A DNA stretch of 30,447 nucleotides. It comes from Chitinophagaceae bacterium. GTDB taxonomy: Bacteria > Bacteroidota > Bacteroidia > Chitinophagales > Chitinophagaceae. Where the stretch lies: positions 1 through 30,447 of the forward strand of contig PMUF01000201.1 of the NCBI GenBank assembly GCA_003167015.1, in the 5' to 3' direction. Positions 1-7,947 of this stretch are shown in pieces (positions within the stretch are counted from its first letter, which is position 1; the number at the start of each line of letters is the position of its first letter). The translations under genes were made by a program, and so were the position numbers. Below the pieces are notes generated by a model that saw only the letters and a list, made by a program, of their open reading frames with translations, searched no databases and had not been told where the DNA came from.

Positions 1-491
1 GTAATGACCACAAAACGGCCCGGTAACGAAATCTCACAGCTTAACCTGGGACCCTTTGCCGCAATCGGCTCTTTCAGGATTTGCACCAGGATATGAGGCT
101 TGCCATTCAATACTTCGTTGATTTTACCCGTTTTGATGATCTCAGGCTCCACCTGGAAGGTGCCGAAGTCGAAGCCATCCGGACTGTTGTCATTCATCGC
201 CTGCTGCGTGAATTTCAACAGCGACCTCGCATAGGGACTCAGATCGGTGTAATGGAGAAAAGCATCTTTTTCAAACCCTACATCTACAAACGCCGCGTTC
301 AATCCGGGGATCAGTTTTTTTACCTTGCCAAGATATAAGTCACCTACCGCAAAGCTGGCATCAGCCTTCTCATGGTGGAGCTCCACCAGCTTTTTATCCT
401 CTAATAGGGCTATTTCTACACCCTGTGGAGTTGCATTTATGATTAGTTCCTTATTCAAGCGTATCGAGCGTTTTCCATCAACATCAGCCAT
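1..491 (-). CDS. rng: Ribonuclease G/E family protein, N-terminal part (runs off the window)
   Basis: The first 163 codons of an RNase G/E-type protein are present; the gene continues past the left edge. These single-strand endoribonucleases process rRNA and decay mRNA. The translation starts MADVDGKRSIRLNKELIINA and contains the segment GDLYLGKVKKLIPGLNAAFV followed by VGFEKDAFLHYTDLSPYA, the signature of the S1-like RNA-binding domain that opens RNase G. The catalytic DEAD-like and zinc-link parts are outside the window. The ATG at 491 is the only sensible start. It is the last gene of a minus-strand run (HU, TPR protein, tiny basic protein, rng), 37 bases after the 31-codon ORF. Family assignment is firm; RNase G rather than E is inferred from the short N-terminus and phylum. 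Confidence 0.9.
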   Translation of the reverse strand, partial: MADVDGKRSIRLNKELIINATPQGVEIALLEDKKLVELHHEKADASFAVGDLYLGKVKKLIPGLNAAFVDVGFEKDAFLHYTDLSPYARSLLKFTQQAMNDNSPDGFDFGTFQVEPEIIKTGKINEVLNGKPHILVQILKEPIAAKGPRLSCEISLPGRFVVI

Positions 492-528
492 TTTACTGAT
501 CAAAAATCATTGCCCACATCCCTCACCA

Positions 529-624
529 CTATTTATTCTTCTTCTTATGGCGATTCTTTCTCAGTCTTTTCTTACGCTTATGCGTCGCAATCTTATGACG
601 CTTACGCTTTTTACCACAAGGCAT
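529..624 (-). CDS. 31-aa very basic protein, probable ribosome-associated small protein
   Basis: A 31-codon ORF starts MPCGKKRKRHKIATHKRKKR and ends RHKKKNK before a TAG stop. Of its residues 19 are Lys, Arg or His plus further polar ones, and there is no acidic residue. Very similar tiny proteins are, to my recollection, conserved across Bacteroidota next to HU/rng, and the Lys/Arg/His spacing recalls the AURKAIP1/COX24 (DUF1713) domain of the mitochondrial ribosomal protein mS38. A ribosomal role, possibly the bL38 described in a Flavobacterium ribosome structure, is therefore plausible but not shown here. It lies between the TPR gene and rng on the same strand, consistent with a translation/RNA operon. 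It is short enough to be missed by default gene callers. Confidence 0.75.
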   Translation of the reverse strand: MPCGKKRKRHKIATHKRKKRLRKNRHKKKNK

Positions 625-676
625 ACTTAATTCGTTTTTTAGTTAATTAATATATATCTGTCTCTGTTTCTAACAT

Positions 677-1540
677 TTATCGCAAAGCCTGTATCCGCTG
701 GTCGATATCCCGAATCATCTCAGGATTACCGATCAGCTTCTTCGCGGCCTCATACCACCGGATGGCTTCGGCCTTATCCCCCTTTTGCTGTTGAACTTCG
801 GCTAGCAGAAGCATGGCTTCGATATTCGCAGGTTCATGCCTGACCACAGTCGTCAGTCGTTCCACTGCCCTATCGAATTGCCCCGACTCTATCCCCCCCA
901 GACCCAGCATAAACTGGGCATACATATTGGTGGAATCCCGGTGGGCTACCTCTAATATCCGCTGAATCCCCTGCATGACCTCCGTCGGATTGTCGGCCGA
1001 ACTGCCGAAAATATAACTCGCGCCTAATCCGACCTTCGTCGAATCATTGTTGGGGTTCAGTTCTAATGCCTTTTCAAACAGCTCTTTAGCATTCGTGGCC
1101 ATCCAGATCTTCAACGCCTGGTTATCCTGGTCACGCAAGCTTTGCAAAAATAATTGGGCAGCAAAGGTGAGACTTTTTTCGCTATTTTCCAACTTAGCCG
1201 CTTCCCCCGTATAATAGGCATATAATAAAAAGCCGCTCTGGACCGAATCTTTCCAGAAACCGGCCAGCAAATGATCAGCATTCAATTGCTGCGCTTTCAC
1301 GTCGCCCCGGACAACCGACTGTTGAAGCCTGCCTACATATGATGATTGCGCCGGCGTCAACTTGGCCTGCGATGCTTGTAGAATATCCTGTAAACCAATG
1401 GATTTAATAGCCGGTGCTCCTGCAGCGCTATCAGCGGCTGCAACCAGCTTCTTGTGAGGTGGAACGGTTTGCCCCAAAAAATACAGAGTGAGTAAGATGA
1501 ATACCCCGGCGCCCGCTAACAGGATTTGCTGTCTCTTCAT
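677..1540 (-). CDS. Membrane-anchored tetratricopeptide repeat (TPR) protein
   Basis: The 287-aa product has a short basic N-terminus and one hydrophobic segment at about residues 5-23, so it is probably anchored in the inner membrane with the rest in the periplasm. The C-terminal half (about 150-287) is helical and shows TPR-like pairs, for example KALELNPNNDSTKVGLGASY, then a repeat around AQFMLGLGGIESGQFDRAVE, then LLLAEVQQQKGDKAEAIRWY. TPR domains mediate protein-protein contacts; no catalytic motif is visible. It sits 22 bases downstream of the HU gene and upstream of the small basic ORF and rng, all on the minus strand, so co-transcription is likely. The specific role is unknown. Confidence 0.85.
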   Translation of the reverse strand: MKRQQILLAGAGVFILLTLYFLGQTVPPHKKLVAAADSAAGAPAIKSIGLQDILQASQAKLTPAQSSYVGRLQQSVVRGDVKAQQLNADHLLAGFWKDSVQSGFLLYAYYTGEAAKLENSEKSLTFAAQLFLQSLRDQDNQALKIWMATNAKELFEKALELNPNNDSTKVGLGASYIFGSSADNPTEVMQGIQRILEVAHRDSTNMYAQFMLGLGGIESGQFDRAVERLTTVVRHEPANIEAMLLLAEVQQQKGDKAEAIRWYEAAKKLIGNPEMIRDIDQRIQALR

Positions 1541-1562
1541 GACGGATGATTAGAGACGCAAG

Positions 1563-1883
1563 TTACATCTCTTCATCCGGGTTTGGCTGATCTTCCTTGA
1601 CAGACTGCAATTTTTTTACTTCCGCCACAAACTCTTTGGCAGGTTTAAAAGCAGGAATAAAATGCTCAGGAATATGTACTGCCACATTCTTCTTTATATT
1701 GCGCCCGATCTTGGCAGCCCTCTTCTTAGTGATAAAGCTCCCAAACCCACGTATATAAATATTCTCTCCCTGGGACAGGGTCTCTTTCACTTCCTTGAAC
1801 ATGGTTTCCAACGTCACCAGGACGTCAACTTTAGGTATTCCTGTTTTTTCTGAAATTTGATTCACCAGGTCTGCCTTTCTCAT
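1563..1883 (-). CDS. HU/IHF-family DNA-binding protein
   Basis: The 106-aa protein matches the bacterial histone-like HU/IHF family, which binds and bends DNA as a dimer. It opens MRKADLVNQISEKTGIPKVD and carries the conserved beta-hairpin segment ENIYIRGFGSFITKKRAAK, followed by the arm and FIPAFKPAKEF, the usual HU ending. It is about 15 residues longer than the canonical 90-aa HU, the extra being an acidic tail (EDQPNPDEEM). It is the first gene of the minus-strand run toward rng and is divergent from mutY, with 163 bases between them. Family certain; HU versus IHF subtype not resolved. Confidence 0.93.
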   Translation of the reverse strand: MRKADLVNQISEKTGIPKVDVLVTLETMFKEVKETLSQGENIYIRGFGSFITKKRAAKIGRNIKKNVAVHIPEHFIPAFKPAKEFVAEVKKLQSVKEDQPNPDEEM

Positions 1884-2046
1884 GGGGATTAAGTTTTATA
1901 AGTTTCTGATTTTAAATATATAACAAAATTATTAATTCACAACTTCTTGTCCGAAAAATCCTTTTAGGCTATTAAAATACTGGATTTGGTTGAATGGTGC
2001 AAGAATTCGCTAAAATATTGATACTTAATTTTTTTTAACAGAAAAA

Positions 2047-3129
2047 ATGCAAAAAAAGGCCCGATTTGCTCAAAAGCTGCTAAAATGGCACCAGCACCAA
2101 AATTTCCGCCAAATGCCCTGGAAGGGGGAAAAAGATCCCTACAGGATTTGGTTGAGTGAGGTGATACTTCAACAAACCCGCGTTGAGCAGGGATGGGCCT
2201 ATTACGAAAAATTCGTGTCGGCATTCCCCACAGTACACGACCTGGCCACCGCGTCCGAACAATTCGTCTTCAAACTCTGGGAAGGTCTCGGCTACTATAA
2301 TCGTTGCCGCAACCTCATGGCCACTGCAAAACGCATTGACTCAGAATACTACGGCCGGTTTCCCACTACCTACGAAGAAATTCTCACTCTCAAAGGCATC
2401 GGACCCTACACCGCTGCTGCCATCGCGTCTTTTGCCTACAACCTTCCCCATGCTGTAGTGGACGGAAATGTCACCCGCGTCTTATCCCGCTACTTCGGGA
2501 TCTCTACGCCCATCGACACCACCGCCGGAAAAAAAGAATACGCGGAAATGGCGGAGATGCTCCTGGACAAACAGCGGGCAGGCATTTACAACCAGGCTAT
2601 TATGGATTTCGGCGCTACCGTTTGCACGCCGCGAAACCCCCAGTGCGCCTCATGTGTGCAGCAACCCGATTGCCAGGCGTGGCAAAAAGGCCTCACCGGA
2701 CAACTGCCCATTAAAGAAAAGAGTATCATCAGAAAACGGCGATGCCTGTATTATTTTATCGTCGAAACACCTGACGACAAAGTTTATATCCGGCAGCGAA
2801 GCGGCAAAGACATCTGGGCAGGACTCTATGAATTTATTCTTTTCGAGACCCCCGAACCCGTTTGGCCTTCCGCCATCCTGGAATCAGAATTTGCCCGGCA
2901 ACTCTTTGAAGGGCAGGCACTCACAGCCAGGTATATCTCCCGCACCTACCAACAGGAATTGACACACCAGTCCCTGCAGGGCCAGTTCATCACTGTCCGG
3001 TTGGATCGGCCGCTCTCCGGCCTCGGCGACTACATGCTCGTCCCCAAAAGGAGGCTCAAAGAATACGCTTTCCCGAAATTCATCAACGCCTGGCTGCAGG
3101 ATCCCACACCGGCACAAAGCTTGTTCTGA
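2047..3129 (+). CDS. mutY: A/G-specific adenine DNA glycosylase MutY
   Basis: The 360-aa base-excision repair enzyme removes adenine mispaired with 8-oxoguanine. The catalytic Glu lies in WLSEVILQQTRV (E38), the helix-hairpin-helix in LKGIGPYTAAAIASFA, and the catalytic Asp in VVDGNVTRV (D139). The four [4Fe-4S] ligands are C193, C200, C203 and C209 in the standard C-x6-C-x2-C-x5-C spacing. The C-terminal third (about 230-350) is the NUDIX-like domain that recognises 8-oxoG. All key residues are intact and the length is typical. The mutY-ssb-gldE-gldD order is known from Flavobacterium. An 11-bp tandem duplication (3121-3142) covers the stop codon. Confidence 0.97.
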   Translation: MQKKARFAQKLLKWHQHQNFRQMPWKGEKDPYRIWLSEVILQQTRVEQGWAYYEKFVSAFPTVHDLATASEQFVFKLWEGLGYYNRCRNLMATAKRIDSEYYGRFPTTYEEILTLKGIGPYTAAAIASFAYNLPHAVVDGNVTRVLSRYFGISTPIDTTAGKKEYAEMAEMLLDKQRAGIYNQAIMDFGATVCTPRNPQCASCVQQPDCQAWQKGLTGQLPIKEKSIIRKRRCLYYFIVETPDDKVYIRQRSGKDIWAGLYEFILFETPEPVWPSAILESEFARQLFEGQALTARYISRTYQQELTHQSLQGQFITVRLDRPLSGLGDYMLVPKRRLKEYAFPKFINAWLQDPTPAQSLF

Positions 3130-3311
3130 TTTTGTTCTGATTTGGCCCCACCACCGGGGTGCCGCAGCCGGAAAAATTTATGTTTTCCTGAAAAAACGGT
3201 AACTTTATCAACGCTGTATGTTGGATTGCGACAGTCCAGTTCAGGCGTCTAAGGACACCAGTCCAAGGAATTAATTCTTAAGATGATTTGTAAACTTTTC
3301 AAACTTCGTGT

Positions 3312-3752
3312 ATGAGAGGCGTAAATAGGGTGATGCTGATTGGCAATTTAGGAAAAGACCCGGACGTACAATTTTTGGATGGTAATATTGCTGTTGCCAA
3401 ATTCTCCCTGGCAACGACCGAGACCTTTAAAGATAGGGCTGGCAAACTCATCTCCCAGACAGAATGGCACACGGTGGTCCTTTGGCGCGGTCTGGCCGAA
3501 CTGGCCCAAAAATACCTCCACAAAGGAAGCCTCGTTTATATCGAAGGCCGTCTCAGAACCCGCAGTTGGGAAGATAAGGAAGGAAATAAGAAATTTGCCA
3601 CCGAAGTCGTCGGCGACAACCTGATCATGCTCGACAAAAGGACGGACGGAGGCTCCCATTCCTCCCTCCATCACCAGGAAGGGATCGAAGGACTTGGCAA
3701 CTCCGATACCCCTCCCTCAGTAGGCGAACCTTCTGAAGATTTGCCATTCTAA
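3312..3752 (+). CDS. ssb: Single-stranded DNA-binding protein SSB
   Basis: The 146-aa protein is a typical bacterial SSB that protects single-stranded DNA and recruits repair and replication proteins. The OB-fold occupies about residues 1-110, with RGVNRVMLIGNLGKDPDVQF at the start and a SQTEWHTVVLWRGLAELA core. A flexible linker leads to an acidic tip ending EDLPF, the SSB-interaction peptide. The ATG at 3312 gives the normal N-terminus. It follows mutY by 182 bases, so it probably has its own promoter, although I could not fix a clear -33/-7 pair there. gldE starts 38 bases downstream. Confidence 0.96.
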   Translation: MRGVNRVMLIGNLGKDPDVQFLDGNIAVAKFSLATTETFKDRAGKLISQTEWHTVVLWRGLAELAQKYLHKGSLVYIEGRLRTRSWEDKEGNKKFATEVVGDNLIMLDKRTDGGSHSSLHHQEGIEGLGNSDTPPSVGEPSEDLPF

Positions 3753-3790
3753 GGCCATCCTGTCTGATTATTCATCAAACCCATTTAATT

Positions 3791-5116
3791 TTGGATTTGT
3801 CTTTGTTTACATCTGCTTTTTCACCGGATCTGCTGGTTATCAATCCGCAGGCAACCACGATCCTCGCCATTATTATCCTTTTCCTGCTCATCCTTTCCTT
3901 CGTGCTCGCAGGCTCCGAAGTCGCCTTCTTCTCCCTGACCTATAAGGACATCAATATCCTGAAGACCAAACAGGATGCCTCCTGGCGACGAATCGTCGCC
4001 CTGCTCGAAGAACCCAGAACGCTTCTCGCCTCTCTGCTCATAGCCAATAGCATTATTAATATCTCCATTATTATCCTCGCAAATTTTCTCATCGACGAAA
4101 TGGTCCTGCTGAAACAGGACTTCTGGCTATTCGAATTCCTGATCAAAGTGGTCCTCATCGGTTTCGTCATGATCCTCTTCGGAGAAGTCATGCCCAAGAT
4201 CTGGGCCATCCAGAATAACCTGCAATTTGCCTATTATACGTCCGGCATCATCGAGATCATTCATCTTGCGTTTCGCCGCGTAGGCAGCTGGGCCGTCCAC
4301 CGGTCCGAACGGCTGGAACATTTCTTCGGCGGAAGAAAATCTTCCCTGAGCGCTGAACAGCTGGAATACCAGATCGACCAGACGACGAAGAACGACGCCT
4401 CCGAAGGAGAAAAGAACATTATCAAAGGCATTGTCAAGTTCGGCAGTATTACCGTCAAACAGATCATGCGGACCCGCCTTGAAGTCTCCGGCATCAGCTA
4501 TGACCTCTCTTTCGCCGAACTCCGGGCAAGGGTGGAAGAACTGCACTATTCCCGCCTGCCCGTTTACAAGTCCAGCCTCGACGAACTGGCGGGCCTGATC
4601 CATACCAAGGACCTCATCGCCTGGTTGAACCAGCCCGGGGATTTCGACTGGCACAGCCTGCTGCGTCCTGCCTATTTTGTACACGAACATAAGCTGATCG
4701 AAGACCTCCTGCAGGAATTTCAGCAGAAAAGGATCCACTTTGCCATCGTCGTCGACGAATTCGGTGGCACCAGCGGCATCGTCACCATGGAAGACATCCT
4801 CGAAGAAGTCATCGGCGATATCCACGACGAATTCGACGAAGAAGAGACCGGTAGCCGCAAACTGGACGATGGCAGCTACATCTTTGAAGGCCGCACTATG
4901 CTGAACGATGTGTGCAAAACAATGAACATTCCCGTCGATACCTTCGACAAGGTGAAAGGAGAGAGCGATTCCCTCGCCGGGCTGATCCTGGAAATTTCCG
5001 GCGATATCCCGAAAGTCAACGATGTCATCCCTTTCGAAGATTTTGAATTCACCATCCTGGACGCCAACAGCAGCCGGATTAAAAAAGTAAAGGTGGCTAT
5101 TCGCCTGCCATCCTGA
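3791..5116 (+). CDS. gldE: Gliding motility-associated protein GldE (CNNM/CBS/CorC family)
   Basis: The 441-aa membrane protein has an N-terminal CNNM (DUF21) domain with about four hydrophobic segments (first at about 22-45, containing FVLAGSEVAFFSLT). A CBS-domain pair follows at about 215-345, including HFAIVVDEFGGTSGIVTMED, and then a CorC/HlyC-type C-terminal domain. Position directly behind ssb and ahead of gldD identifies it as GldE, a partner of GldD in Bacteroidota gliding and type IX secretion. The related CorC/CNNM proteins are divalent-cation transport proteins, so a cation role is possible. The start is TTG at 3791; no ATG or GTG upstream in frame gives a better N-terminus. Confidence 0.93.
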   Translation: MDLSLFTSAFSPDLLVINPQATTILAIIILFLLILSFVLAGSEVAFFSLTYKDINILKTKQDASWRRIVALLEEPRTLLASLLIANSIINISIIILANFLIDEMVLLKQDFWLFEFLIKVVLIGFVMILFGEVMPKIWAIQNNLQFAYYTSGIIEIIHLAFRRVGSWAVHRSERLEHFFGGRKSSLSAEQLEYQIDQTTKNDASEGEKNIIKGIVKFGSITVKQIMRTRLEVSGISYDLSFAELRARVEELHYSRLPVYKSSLDELAGLIHTKDLIAWLNQPGDFDWHSLLRPAYFVHEHKLIEDLLQEFQQKRIHFAIVVDEFGGTSGIVTMEDILEEVIGDIHDEFDEEETGSRKLDDGSYIFEGRTMLNDVCKTMNIPVDTFDKVKGESDSLAGLILEISGDIPKVNDVIPFEDFEFTILDANSSRIKKVKVAIRLPS

Positions 5117-5125
5117 TGGTTACAG

Positions 5126-5206
5126 ACGGCCGGAGGCCGTGACCGATAGGTCAGACATTAGCGTTTTGCGGGAGATGCGCTAATTTTTTGAAAAGCGCAT
5201 CTCCCG
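5126..5206 (+). promoter_or_regulatory. Run of hairpins between gldE and gldD
   Basis: The 122-base gap contains consecutive inverted repeats. A 6-bp stem with a 3-base loop spans 5126-5140 (ACGGCC/GGCCGT), and a 4-bp stem spans 5141-5152 (GACC/GGTC). Then come two overlapping alternatives: ATTAGCG 5157-5163 with CGCTAAT 5178-5184, or CGGGAGATGCGC 5169-5180 with GCGCATCTCCCG 5195-5206. The last two share 5178-5180 and cannot form fully at the same time. A run of six T lies in the loop of the second, not behind it, so it is not a standard terminator. Function unknown; it could stabilise mRNA ends or tune gldD expression. Confidence 0.6.
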
Positions 5207-5238
5207 TACATTTATATTGCAGTCAAAAATATCATTTC

Positions 5239-5901
5239 GTGTCGAGATTCCTACACCGCTTCACATTTCTCCTGGCCTTTGCCTGCTGCTGCCTCCTGGC
5301 CTGCAATAGTACCTACACCCCCAAACGGAAAGGCTATTTCAAGATCGATTTCCCCCCACACGAATACCAGACCTTCAATCAGCCCGGCTATCCCTATACT
5401 TTCGACTATCCCGTCTACGCCAGCATCGCCCGCGACAGCAGCTTCTTCGACACCGTTCCCGAAAATCCCTACTGGATCAATATCAACTTCCCCCGTTTCG
5501 GCGCAACGATCTATATCAGCTATAAGGACATCGGCCCTCAATCAAGCGCCAAAGGCACGGGCAATTCTTTTGACAAGCTCCGCGACGATGCCTTCAAAAT
5601 GACCTATAAACATACTTATAAGGCCAGCTCTATCCAACCTACCGTCATCCAGACGCCCAACGGCGTCGGTGGTATCTTTTTTACCGTCGGCGGTAATGCC
5701 GCCACCGCCCAGCAGTTCTATCTCACCGACACCACCCGCCATTTCCTCCGCGGCGCCCTTTATTTTGACACCACACCCAACGAAGACTCCCTCGGCATCG
5801 TCAACCATTTCCTCCAAAAAGACCTGACACAGCTGATCAATACCTTCAGGTGGAAAAATACCAGCCCACCCCCGCCATCAGCCCGCCTAAACGCCAAATG
5901 A
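5239..5901 (+). CDS. gldD: Gliding motility lipoprotein GldD
   Basis: GldD is a lipoprotein required for Bacteroidota gliding and linked to the type IX secretion system. Starting at the GTG at 5239 gives 220 aa with a lipoprotein signal: basic SRFLHRF, hydrophobic FTFLLAFACCCL, then lipobox LLAC with Cys22 as the lipidated residue. The mature part contains the family segment KRKGYFKIDFPPHEYQTFNQ and later NPYWININFPRFGATIYISY. An in-frame TTG at 5188 would extend it, but that start lies inside a strong hairpin and adds non-signal-like residues, so I prefer GTG. It follows gldE on the same strand. Confidence 0.92.
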   Translation: MSRFLHRFTFLLAFACCCLLACNSTYTPKRKGYFKIDFPPHEYQTFNQPGYPYTFDYPVYASIARDSSFFDTVPENPYWININFPRFGATIYISYKDIGPQSSAKGTGNSFDKLRDDAFKMTYKHTYKASSIQPTVIQTPNGVGGIFFTVGGNAATAQQFYLTDTTRHFLRGALYFDTTPNEDSLGIVNHFLQKDLTQLINTFRWKNTSPPPPSARLNAK

Positions 5902-5941
5902 ACCCTGAAAACAGGTATATTTGTAAGATAAAATCAACTCA

Positions 5942-6529
5942 TTGATAGCAATCGATAATATCCTCGTCAGCGATAGCGTCGTCGAAGAACAATTCGTATG
6001 CGACTTGCTGAAATGCAAGGGCGGCTGCTGCGAAGACGGCGACGCAGGCGCCCCCCTCGAAAAAGAAGAACTGGATCACCTCAACGAAGTATATGAAGTG
6101 GTCAAGCCCTACCTCACACCCGCCGGTGTCAAAGAGATCGAGACCAACGGCCGTTATCAATATGACCGTGAATTCGGCTGGGTCACGCCCACCATCCAGG
6201 GGAAAATGTGCGCCTATGGCTACAAAGATGCCAAAGGCATCATCAAATGTGGCATCGAACAGGCTTATTATGACGGCAAGATCAGCTGGAAGAAACCCAT
6301 CAGCTGTCATTTGTATCCCATCAAGATCAACCGTACCCGCGCCGGCGAAGTGGTCAATTACGAGCCTCGCGAAACCCTGTGCCGTCCGGGCTGCGTCCAG
6401 GGCAAGCGACTCAAAGTGCCGGCCTACGTCTTCCTGAAAGAAGCCATCATTCGTAAATACGGCGAAGACTTTTACGGCGTTCTCGAGCAGCTGGCAGAAA
6501 ACTATTTTGCAGCAAAAGATAAGTTCTGA
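5942..6529 (+). CDS. DUF3109 family cysteine-rich protein
   Basis: The 195-aa protein resembles the DUF3109 family, small cysteine-rich proteins with presumed metal or Fe-S binding. The start is TTG at 5942, giving MIAIDNILVSDSVVEEQFVC, which fits the conserved N-terminus. Cysteines occur at C20, C25, C29 and C30 (LKCKGGCC), later in GKMCAYG, IIKCG, ISCHLYP and TLCRPGC. This recalls the YkgJ-type zinc/iron-chelating pattern. It is 40 bases after gldD and 28 bases before the chosen start of the LutB-like gene, so it may be co-transcribed with both. Biochemical function unknown. Confidence 0.85.
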   Translation: MIAIDNILVSDSVVEEQFVCDLLKCKGGCCEDGDAGAPLEKEELDHLNEVYEVVKPYLTPAGVKEIETNGRYQYDREFGWVTPTIQGKMCAYGYKDAKGIIKCGIEQAYYDGKISWKKPISCHLYPIKINRTRAGEVVNYEPRETLCRPGCVQGKRLKVPAYVFLKEAIIRKYGEDFYGVLEQLAENYFAAKDKF

Positions 6530-6557
6530 AAATATTTCATATAAAACCCTCTCTCCC

Positions 6558-7937
6558 GTGACAGACACCGCAGCTAACTTTATTGCCCGCAGCACCGTCA
6601 AGGCGGAGGATTTGGACCACCGCAAAAAGATTAATTTCAATATCGGCCGCTATAATGCCGTCGTCCCGCAGGGTAAGCAACAATTTGCCGAACTGACCCT
6701 CGCACGCGAAAGGGCAAAAAACATCAAGTGGCGCGCCATCGAGACCCTCGACAAGCAGCTGGAAGAATTCGAGTCCGTCTTTACCAGCAGAGGCGGCCGT
6801 GTCATCTGGGCGGAGAACACCGACCAGGCGCTCGAAGAGATCCTCGCCATCTGCAAGGAAAAAGGCTGTCGCAGCATCGTCAAGAGCAAGAGCATGGTCA
6901 CCGAAGAGATCAAGCTCAATCATTTTCTCGAAGAAAATGGCATCGAAAGCGTCGAGACCGATCTCGGCGAATATATCCAGCAGCTCGATGGCGAACCGCC
7001 GTATCACATCGTCACCCCTGCCATGCACAAGAGCAAAGAGGATGTGGCAAAACTCTTTTACGAAAAGCTGCATACCCGGCCCGGTCTTACGCCCGAACAA
7101 CTGACCCTCGTCGCACGGGAAAAATTGCGCAAAAAATACGTCCAGGCAGAGATTGGTATCACCGGGGCGAACTTTATCATTTCCGACATCGGCGGCATCG
7201 CCATTACCGAGAACGAAGGCAACGCCCGGCTCAGTGCCTCCTTCCCCAAAACGCACATTGTCATTGCCGGTCTGGAAAAGGTCATCCCCACGCTGACCGA
7301 CCTTGGACTGTTCTGGCCACTGCTCGCCACCTACGGTACCGGTCAGCGGATAACCGTCTATAATACCGTCATCACCGGCCCCAGACAGCCCGGCGAAGCA
7401 GACGGCCCGGACGAAATGATCCTCATCCTGCTCGACAACGGCCGGACCAACATCCTCGCGAATGCCAGGTCCCGGGAAAGTCTCTATTGCATTCGTTGCG
7501 GCGCCTGCCTGAATGCCTGTCCAGTATATAAAAATATCGGTGGACACGCCTATGGTACTACCTACAGTGGCCCTATCGGCTCCGTCATTACTCCCCACCT
7601 GAAAGATATGCAGGAGTGGAAGCATCTCAGCTATGCCTCTTCACTTTGTGGCAATTGCACCGAAGTCTGCGCCGTGAAGATCAATCTCCACGAGCTGCTG
7701 CTGGAGAACCGGCATGAGGCCGTGGAGGACGGCTACTCCACCCTGGCCGAACGAATAGCCTGGAAGGTCTGGCGAAAGGCAAGCCTCAGCCGTCCGCTGA
7801 TGAATATGGGTACCCAGCAATTAAAGAACTGGTTGGTCGGCAAGGCTTTCAAGGCCTGGACCGCACATCGCGATGCCCTCGACTTCGCGCCTAAGACCTT
7901 CAACGAACGCTGGCGCACCGAACGTCCGAAAGGATGA
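6558..7937 (+). CDS. lutB: LutB-like lactate-utilisation iron-sulfur protein
   Basis: The product combines an N-terminal LUD domain (about residues 50-290, with ITGANFIISDIGGIAITENE) and a C-terminal ferredoxin-like region. Two cluster motifs are visible: CIRCGACLNACPVY from residue 311 and CGNCTEVCAVKI from residue 364. This is the LutB/YkgF architecture, the electron-transfer subunit of the LutABC L-lactate dehydrogenase. I chose the GTG at 6558 (MTDTAANFIARS, 459 aa); the longer TTG start at 6507 would overlap the DUF3109 gene. No lutA or lutC is adjacent, so partner subunits must be elsewhere. Confidence 0.88.
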   Translation: MTDTAANFIARSTVKAEDLDHRKKINFNIGRYNAVVPQGKQQFAELTLARERAKNIKWRAIETLDKQLEEFESVFTSRGGRVIWAENTDQALEEILAICKEKGCRSIVKSKSMVTEEIKLNHFLEENGIESVETDLGEYIQQLDGEPPYHIVTPAMHKSKEDVAKLFYEKLHTRPGLTPEQLTLVAREKLRKKYVQAEIGITGANFIISDIGGIAITENEGNARLSASFPKTHIVIAGLEKVIPTLTDLGLFWPLLATYGTGQRITVYNTVITGPRQPGEADGPDEMILILLDNGRTNILANARSRESLYCIRCGACLNACPVYKNIGGHAYGTTYSGPIGSVITPHLKDMQEWKHLSYASSLCGNCTEVCAVKINLHELLLENRHEAVEDGYSTLAERIAWKVWRKASLSRPLMNMGTQQLKNWLVGKAFKAWTAHRDALDFAPKTFNERWRTERPKG

Positions 7938-7947
7938 GGCTGCCCCC

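Noticed and set aside
3121..3142. 11-bp tandem duplication over the mutY stop codon
   Set aside because: It is a small local duplication with no predicted effect beyond duplicating the stop region; not evidence of a system.
3155..3188. Possible terminator after mutY (CCCC/GGGG and GGAAAA/TTTTCC)
   Set aside because: The stems are 4-6 bp and no T-run follows, so the evidence is too weak to list as a terminator.
4127..4825. Long minus-strand open frame inside gldE
   Set aside because: The CBS and CorC motifs on the plus strand show which strand codes; the antisense product has no recognisable pattern.
6537..7625. Long minus-strand open frame inside the LutB-like gene
   Set aside because: It is a shadow of the plus-strand gene, which has intact Fe-S and LUD motifs. 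The antisense translation shows no family features.
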